DNA of 8,705 bases, taken from an uncultured Erysipelotrichaceae bacterium (GTDB taxonomy: Bacteria; Bacillota_I; Bacilli_A; Erysipelotrichales; Erysipelotrichaceae). The DNA lies in the NCBI GenBank assembly GCA_937957895.1, contig CALFEZ010000091.1, positions 1 to 8,705 on the forward strand, read 5' to 3'. The number at the start of each line of letters is the position of its first letter. Within the stretch, counting starts at the first letter, position 1. The notes beneath the pieces were generated by a model, which was not told the origin of the DNA, did no database searches, and was given only the letters and a program-made list of their open reading frames with translations. Below, piece by piece: positions 6,162 through 8,705 of the stretch. Position numbers and translations under genes: made by a program.

Positions 6162-6190
6162 GTTATATCATGGATGATCATCGTGTTCAA
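6162..6190 (-). promoter_or_regulatory. Promoter of the four-gene hydrogenase operon
   Basis: On the minus strand, -35 TTGAAC (6185-6190), a 17-base spacer, and -10 TATAAC (6162-6167) preceded by the extended -10 TG. Transcription should start near 6154-6156, leaving a leader of about 28 bases. The spacer contains the 10-bp palindrome GATGATCATC (6173-6182). Confidence 0.7.
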
Positions 6191-6253
6191 TAGTGTTTTT
6201 CAATGATAGAGGTTACATTTTTTTTATTTTGTTGAAAATCGAAAAGCATGTGT

Positions 6254-6286
6254 AAAAAACAAAAAAACTCACCATTTGGATGAGCT
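6254..6286 (-). terminator. Rho-independent terminator of the iron chaperone gene
   Basis: The minus strand reads a stem AGCTCA(T)CC, loop AAAT, GGTGAGTT with one bulged T and a G-T wobble, followed by a T-rich run (TTTTTTTGTTTTTT). It lies about 66 bases after the chaperone stop and upstream of the hydrogenase promoter, so it insulates the two transcripts. Confidence 0.7.
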
Positions 6287-6352
6287 TTATGTATGTTGGT
6301 CGATTGTGATTATGATGGTTGTAAGTAAGGAGTAGCCCAGTGATACCACCGA

Positions 6353-6724
6353 TCATTTTCTCCAAAAGGTCGTGCAATCAGCTTTATCAAAGATGTTGTA
6401 TTCGATCATCTTCGCCAACAAATCATAGTTGATGGGTCGATCCCATGGGAAGCGAACAAGCATTTTTGTATGATCGAGTCCCGCTTTTTTGATATCTTCA
6501 GAAAAATGGATAATACCTGCTTCTTCAGGTGAGACAGCCATGTGTTGCTTTGAAACACTAAATCCAATGATGTAGGTTCCATGATCGGTGAACATCGGTT
6601 GGTTCCATGCGATCTTTGGTTGAAGATGATCATAGGTGTCGATTACCCACTGTAAAACAGTTTGCATCACTTCGCGTTGTCTAGGATCGTTGATCGTATC
6701 AAGGTATTCATTAAAAGTATCCAT
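6353..6724 (-). CDS. fra: Frataxin-like intracellular iron chaperone (DUF1801, B. subtilis Fra/YdhG family), 123 residues
   Basis: In B. subtilis, Fra (YdhG) is a frataxin-like protein that binds iron and supplies it for iron-sulfur cluster and haem assembly. The whole length matches this family. Diagnostic stretches are AWNQPMFTDHGTYIIGFSVS (residues 39-58), HMAVSPEEAGIIHFSEDIK (61-79), the DHTKML segment (84-89), and the end MIEYNIFDKADCTTFWRK. The ATG has AAGGAG four bases upstream. The protein is soluble and lacks membrane segments. It sits upstream of the hydrogenase operon on the same strand, but a terminator and a separate promoter part them, so any link to Fe-S cluster supply for the hydrogenase is only inference from proximity. 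Confidence 0.88.
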   Translation of the reverse strand: MDTFNEYLDTINDPRQREVMQTVLQWVIDTYDHLQPKIAWNQPMFTDHGTYIIGFSVSKQHMAVSPEEAGIIHFSEDIKKAGLDHTKMLVRFPWDRPINYDLLAKMIEYNIFDKADCTTFWRK

Positions 6725-6813
6725 GTGTCTCCTTAGATAGTGACATCCTGTTTTAAATCAGCACATACACGATGTCGATAATGAAGAAATGTGACTTCCG
6801 TCATTTTATTTAC

Positions 6814-6819
6814 ATTATA
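6814..6819 (-). promoter_or_regulatory. -10 element (TATAAT) upstream of the iron chaperone gene
   Basis: A consensus TATAAT reads on the minus strand in the 163-base gap after the UPF0316 gene. A leader of roughly 80 bases would follow. The -35 at 17 bases (ATATCA) is poor. The leader holds a small possible hairpin, TGAC-GGAA-GTCA. No clear Fur box was found. Confidence 0.4.
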
Positions 6820-6887
6820 AATCATTTTTGGCCATATGATATTCGTTTGACTATATGATCATGTTTATGGCAATGATTGAAAAGAGC

Positions 6888-7445
6888 TTACTTGATCACG
6901 TTAGCGATCGTAAAACCCTTTACTTGTTGGATGTTTTGGACGGTAAACACGATGTTTGGATCTGCGGCAGAAAGCAGTGCTTTGACAGTGTTGACATGTT
7001 TTCGCTTGACCGATGTGATGATCGCCGTTCGCTGCGCACCTTGGATGCCTTCAGCAGGCATGATAGTCAATGCATATCCTTTTTCCCTTAAGTCATCGGC
7101 TGCTATCAAAGCTTCTGTTTTGTTGATGAAAATACCGGTGATCGTGCAGTAACCAAAAGCCATCTTCTCTTCCAAGATCGAGCCCATGACATTGCCCGCA
7201 GAAAATGCCAACACCAAAATAATGATCTTGATGGGATCATTGGCAAATCCAGTCAATGCTGAAGCTGTGATGCTTAACCAAAAAGTGTACTCAAACAGTG
7301 CAATGATCGCCCCTGGCAAGCGTTGTCCTTTGTGGATCAACTGAGAACGCAGCGAAGCCAGAGCTACTTCTATCAACTTACCAAAAAAGATGAAAAGATA
7401 GATATAGGGTGAACTCCCTGAAAGAAAATCGGTGATGGCACTCAT
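6888..7445 (-). CDS. UPF0316 membrane protein (DUF5698 plus DUF2179, YebE-like), 185 residues
   Basis: The function of this family is unknown. The N-terminal half is membrane-embedded, with three segments near residues 12-32, 43-62 and 70-90. It has the family hallmarks FFGKLIEVALASLRS, FEYTFW and GNVMGSILEEKMAFGY (84-99). The C-terminal half (about 101-185) is the soluble DUF2179 domain, with LREKGYALTIMPAEGIQGAQRTAI and a strand-rich end. The length agrees with the family. The ATG at 7443-7445 has AAAGGAG ten bases upstream, slightly long spacing. An open frame adds 14 upstream codons to 7487, but these precede the ribosome site. No clear promoter or terminator was found. It may be transcribed towards fra, with a 163-base gap containing a separate -10. 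Confidence 0.85.
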   Translation of the reverse strand: MSAITDFLSGSSPYIYLFIFFGKLIEVALASLRSQLIHKGQRLPGAIIALFEYTFWLSITASALTGFANDPIKIIILVLAFSAGNVMGSILEEKMAFGYCTITGIFINKTEALIAADDLREKGYALTIMPAEGIQGAQRTAIITSVKRKHVNTVKALLSAADPNIVFTVQNIQQVKGFTIANVIK

Positions 7446-7464
7446 ATAACAAGCTCTCCTTTGA

Positions 7465-7629
7465 ATGATGATCAAAAACCAGCACATGTCTCAAACAAAA
7501 GAAAAGCTTTTCAACCAGCACCTTTGGTGTGACATCAAAGCCCTTCTTCAAGACGGTTCTTTAATCGGCATCATTACACCACAAGTGACATCAAAAGGCA
7601 AGAGCTATGATGTAGTATGGACACCATGA
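7465..7629 (+). CDS. Doubtful small ORF, 54 codons, possibly a frameshifted remnant
   Basis: I do not recognise it. It reads MMIKNQHMSQTKEKLF and continues LWCDIKALLQDGSLIGIITP to end in SYDVVWTP. The sequence looks protein-like, with charged and hydrophobic residues alternating and the neighbours' codon habits (ATC, AAA, CAA). Against it: no ribosome binding site precedes 7465, 7468 or 7486, a stop codon sits directly before the first ATG, and the start lies only 19 bases from the divergent UPF0316 start. Its TGA overlaps an ATG (7626) opening 15 more protein-like codons (to 7673) in another frame, which hints at a frameshifted longer gene. It could be chance. Confidence 0.3.
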   Translation: MMIKNQHMSQTKEKLFNQHLWCDIKALLQDGSLIGIITPQVTSKGKSYDVVWTP

Positions 7630-7749
7630 TCCAATATTCTTTACCTAAACTCATCAAAGCACCATCAAAGTAAACAAAAGTATCCAACATGCTTGTATGA
7701 ACAGATCGACAGTACATCTATAAAACGTGTCATATGATGCTCTATAAAC

Positions 7750-7758
7750 TGATACAAT
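7750..7758 (+). promoter_or_regulatory. Extended -10 promoter element of the alpha/beta hydrolase gene
   Basis: TGATACAAT is an extended -10 (TG, one base, TACAAT), the same form as at the DJ-1 gene. Transcription would start near 7765, about 22 bases before the ATG. No good -35 was found. Confidence 0.5.
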
Positions 7759-7786
7759 AAGTTCAAACAAATCCAAAGGAGTTATC

Positions 7787-8705
7787 ATGAGAGCATATGA
7801 CTTCCAATTGATCCAAAAGATCCAAAATGGATCTACCACCATCAACCAAAACGGCATCAAAACAATATGTCGACCGATCCCGGATGATCAAAGAGCACAT
7901 GTACTGGATCCACGCATCGTGGAGATGGCGTTGAAAAAAAACCAACTCCACAAAAAATCAAACACTGGTTTTTCTTTATCAGGCATGCGTCATCGTCCGG
8001 ATGTCGTGAGTCATGATCTGACTCAAAGCCATATCACCCAACAGGAACGATTGATCGATCTGAAAGATCGCATGATCAATGTCCATGTGTTTGTTCCTGA
8101 AAAGTTGACAACCGATACATTGATCATTTTCTATCACGGAGGAGGATTTGCTGCCGGAGATCTTGCCATGTACTTGAATCCGGTGAAGTATTTGTGTGAA
8201 CAATCAGGAGCTATCATTTTGTTTCCCGAGTACCGTTTGGCTCCTGAGTGTCCATTTCCAGCTGGGGTCAATGATGCTTATGATATACTCGTATGGGCAT
8301 ACGATCATGCAAATGATTACGGATGTGACAAAAACAAAATGGTAATCGTGGGAGATAGTGCCGGAGGTGCTCTTTGTCATGCATGCATGATCAAAGACGA
8401 TCGTAAAAGGATTCGATTGTGTGTGTCGATCTATCCGGTGTGTGAACTCAACATGATCGAACATGGCATTTATCCATGGTCTTATCAGATGTATCCGGTG
8501 ATAAAGGATCATCAGGAGGTAGCTTACGATAGGATCGATCGCATCAAAAACTCTCAGATCATCAATGAACTGTACGTAAGAGATCCCAATGATCTTAAAA
8601 ACCCTTTGGTGTCTTCTTTGTATCATGATGATTTCGAACATTTCCCCAAAACGATGATGATTGCTTCAGAGTATGATTTTCTAAAAGCCGGGAGCGATTA
8701 CTTTG
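7787..8705 (+). CDS. Alpha/beta hydrolase of the hormone-sensitive-lipase type (carboxylesterase), partial, 306 residues visible
   Basis: HSL-family esterases hydrolyse short-chain esters in the cytoplasm. Visible motifs are the oxyanion-hole HGGGFAAGD (His117-Asp125), PEYRLAPECPFPAG (147-160), the nucleophile elbow GDSAGG with Ser191, and ASEYDFLKAG with the likely catalytic Asp297. The catalytic His lies beyond the window end. Residues 1-100 form a long N-terminal region, rich in Gln, Asn, His and Lys, likely the helical cap, and I see no signal peptide. The ATG at 7787 follows AAAGGAG by four to six bases and an extended -10 promoter. No stop occurs up to the window edge. The natural substrate cannot be told from sequence. 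Confidence 0.88.
   Translation, partial: MRAYDFQLIQKIQNGSTTINQNGIKTICRPIPDDQRAHVLDPRIVEMALKKNQLHKKSNTGFSLSGMRHRPDVVSHDLTQSHITQQERLIDLKDRMINVHVFVPEKLTTDTLIIFYHGGGFAAGDLAMYLNPVKYLCEQSGAIILFPEYRLAPECPFPAGVNDAYDILVWAYDHANDYGCDKNKMVIVGDSAGGALCHACMIKDDRKRIRLCVSIYPVCELNMIEHGIYPWSYQMYPVIKDHQEVAYDRIDRIKNSQIINELYVRDPNDLKNPLVSSLYHDDFEHFPKTMMIASEYDFLKAGSDYF

Larger units (their letters stand above)
7446..7786. other. 341-base gap between divergent UPF0316 and hydrolase genes
   Basis: It holds the doubtful ORF at 7465-7673, a perfect 12-bp palindrome GAAAAGCTTTTC (7501-7512) between two copies of AACCAGCAC (7477-7485 and 7513-7521), and the hydrolase promoter near its right end. I see no RNA gene, terminator or mobile element. 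Confidence 0.5.

Noticed and set aside
6790..6850. Fur box upstream of the iron chaperone
   Set aside because: The AT-rich stretch around TATAAT lacks the 7-1-7 inverted repeat expected for Fur.
1..8705. CRISPR array, tRNA or rRNA genes, insertion sequences, prophage genes
   Set aside because: No regularly spaced repeats, cloverleaf-like segments, transposase or integrase motifs were seen. Recurrent GATC strings are irregularly spaced words, not repeat units.
1..8705. Mollicute-type reading of TGA as tryptophan
   Set aside because: Genes end at TGA with ATGA overlaps and family-appropriate lengths, and tryptophan is encoded by TGG.

Overview
The window looks like chromosomal DNA of an anaerobic, low-to-moderate GC (about 43% by spot count) Firmicutes/Mollicutes-type bacterium. 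Genes carry strong AGGAGG-type ribosome binding sites and TGA is used as a normal stop. Proteins resemble Bacillus/Clostridium families (Fra/YdhG, UPF0316, PfpI), and there is an oxygen-sensitive [FeFe] hydrogenase operon. The genus cannot be fixed from sequence alone. The tetranucleotide GATC is strikingly abundant, about 150 copies by hand count.

Layout. 1-363 (-): start of a ribokinase, cut by the window edge. 513-848 (-): small conserved-looking membrane protein. 1011-1532 (+): DJ-1/PfpI-family protein, with a perfect 17-bp palindrome over its -10 element. 1539-1570: strong hairpin terminator between convergent genes. 1577-6126 (-): a tightly overlapped four-gene operon, in transcription order a group B-like [FeFe] hydrogenase, a thioredoxin-like [2Fe-2S] protein, a HydS-like hydrogenase/PAS sensor, and a SpoIIE-type PP2C phosphatase with an extra C-terminal domain. 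Its promoter is at 6162-6190, and a Rex-like operator (6140-6157) covers the predicted start of transcription. 6353-6724 (-): Fra/YdhG-type iron chaperone with its own terminator. 6888-7445 (-): UPF0316 membrane protein. 7446-7786: the longest stretch without a confident gene, holding a doubtful 54-codon ORF and the promoter of the next gene. 7787-end (+): HSL-type alpha/beta hydrolase, cut by the window edge.

The centrepiece is the hydrogenase operon. One gene encodes a hydrogenase expected to make or use H2. The second encodes a small [2Fe-2S] electron carrier. The third encodes a protein with complete H-cluster motifs joined to a PAS domain and a helical tail but no kinase domain. The fourth encodes a Ser/Thr phosphatase whose start overlaps the sensor's stop. 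The reasonable inference is a system that senses H2 or redox state and signals through protein dephosphorylation. The partner kinase and target lie outside the window. Together with the Rex-like site (NADH/NAD+ sensing) and the OhrR-like site at the DJ-1 gene (peroxide/thiol sensing), the window is rich in redox control.
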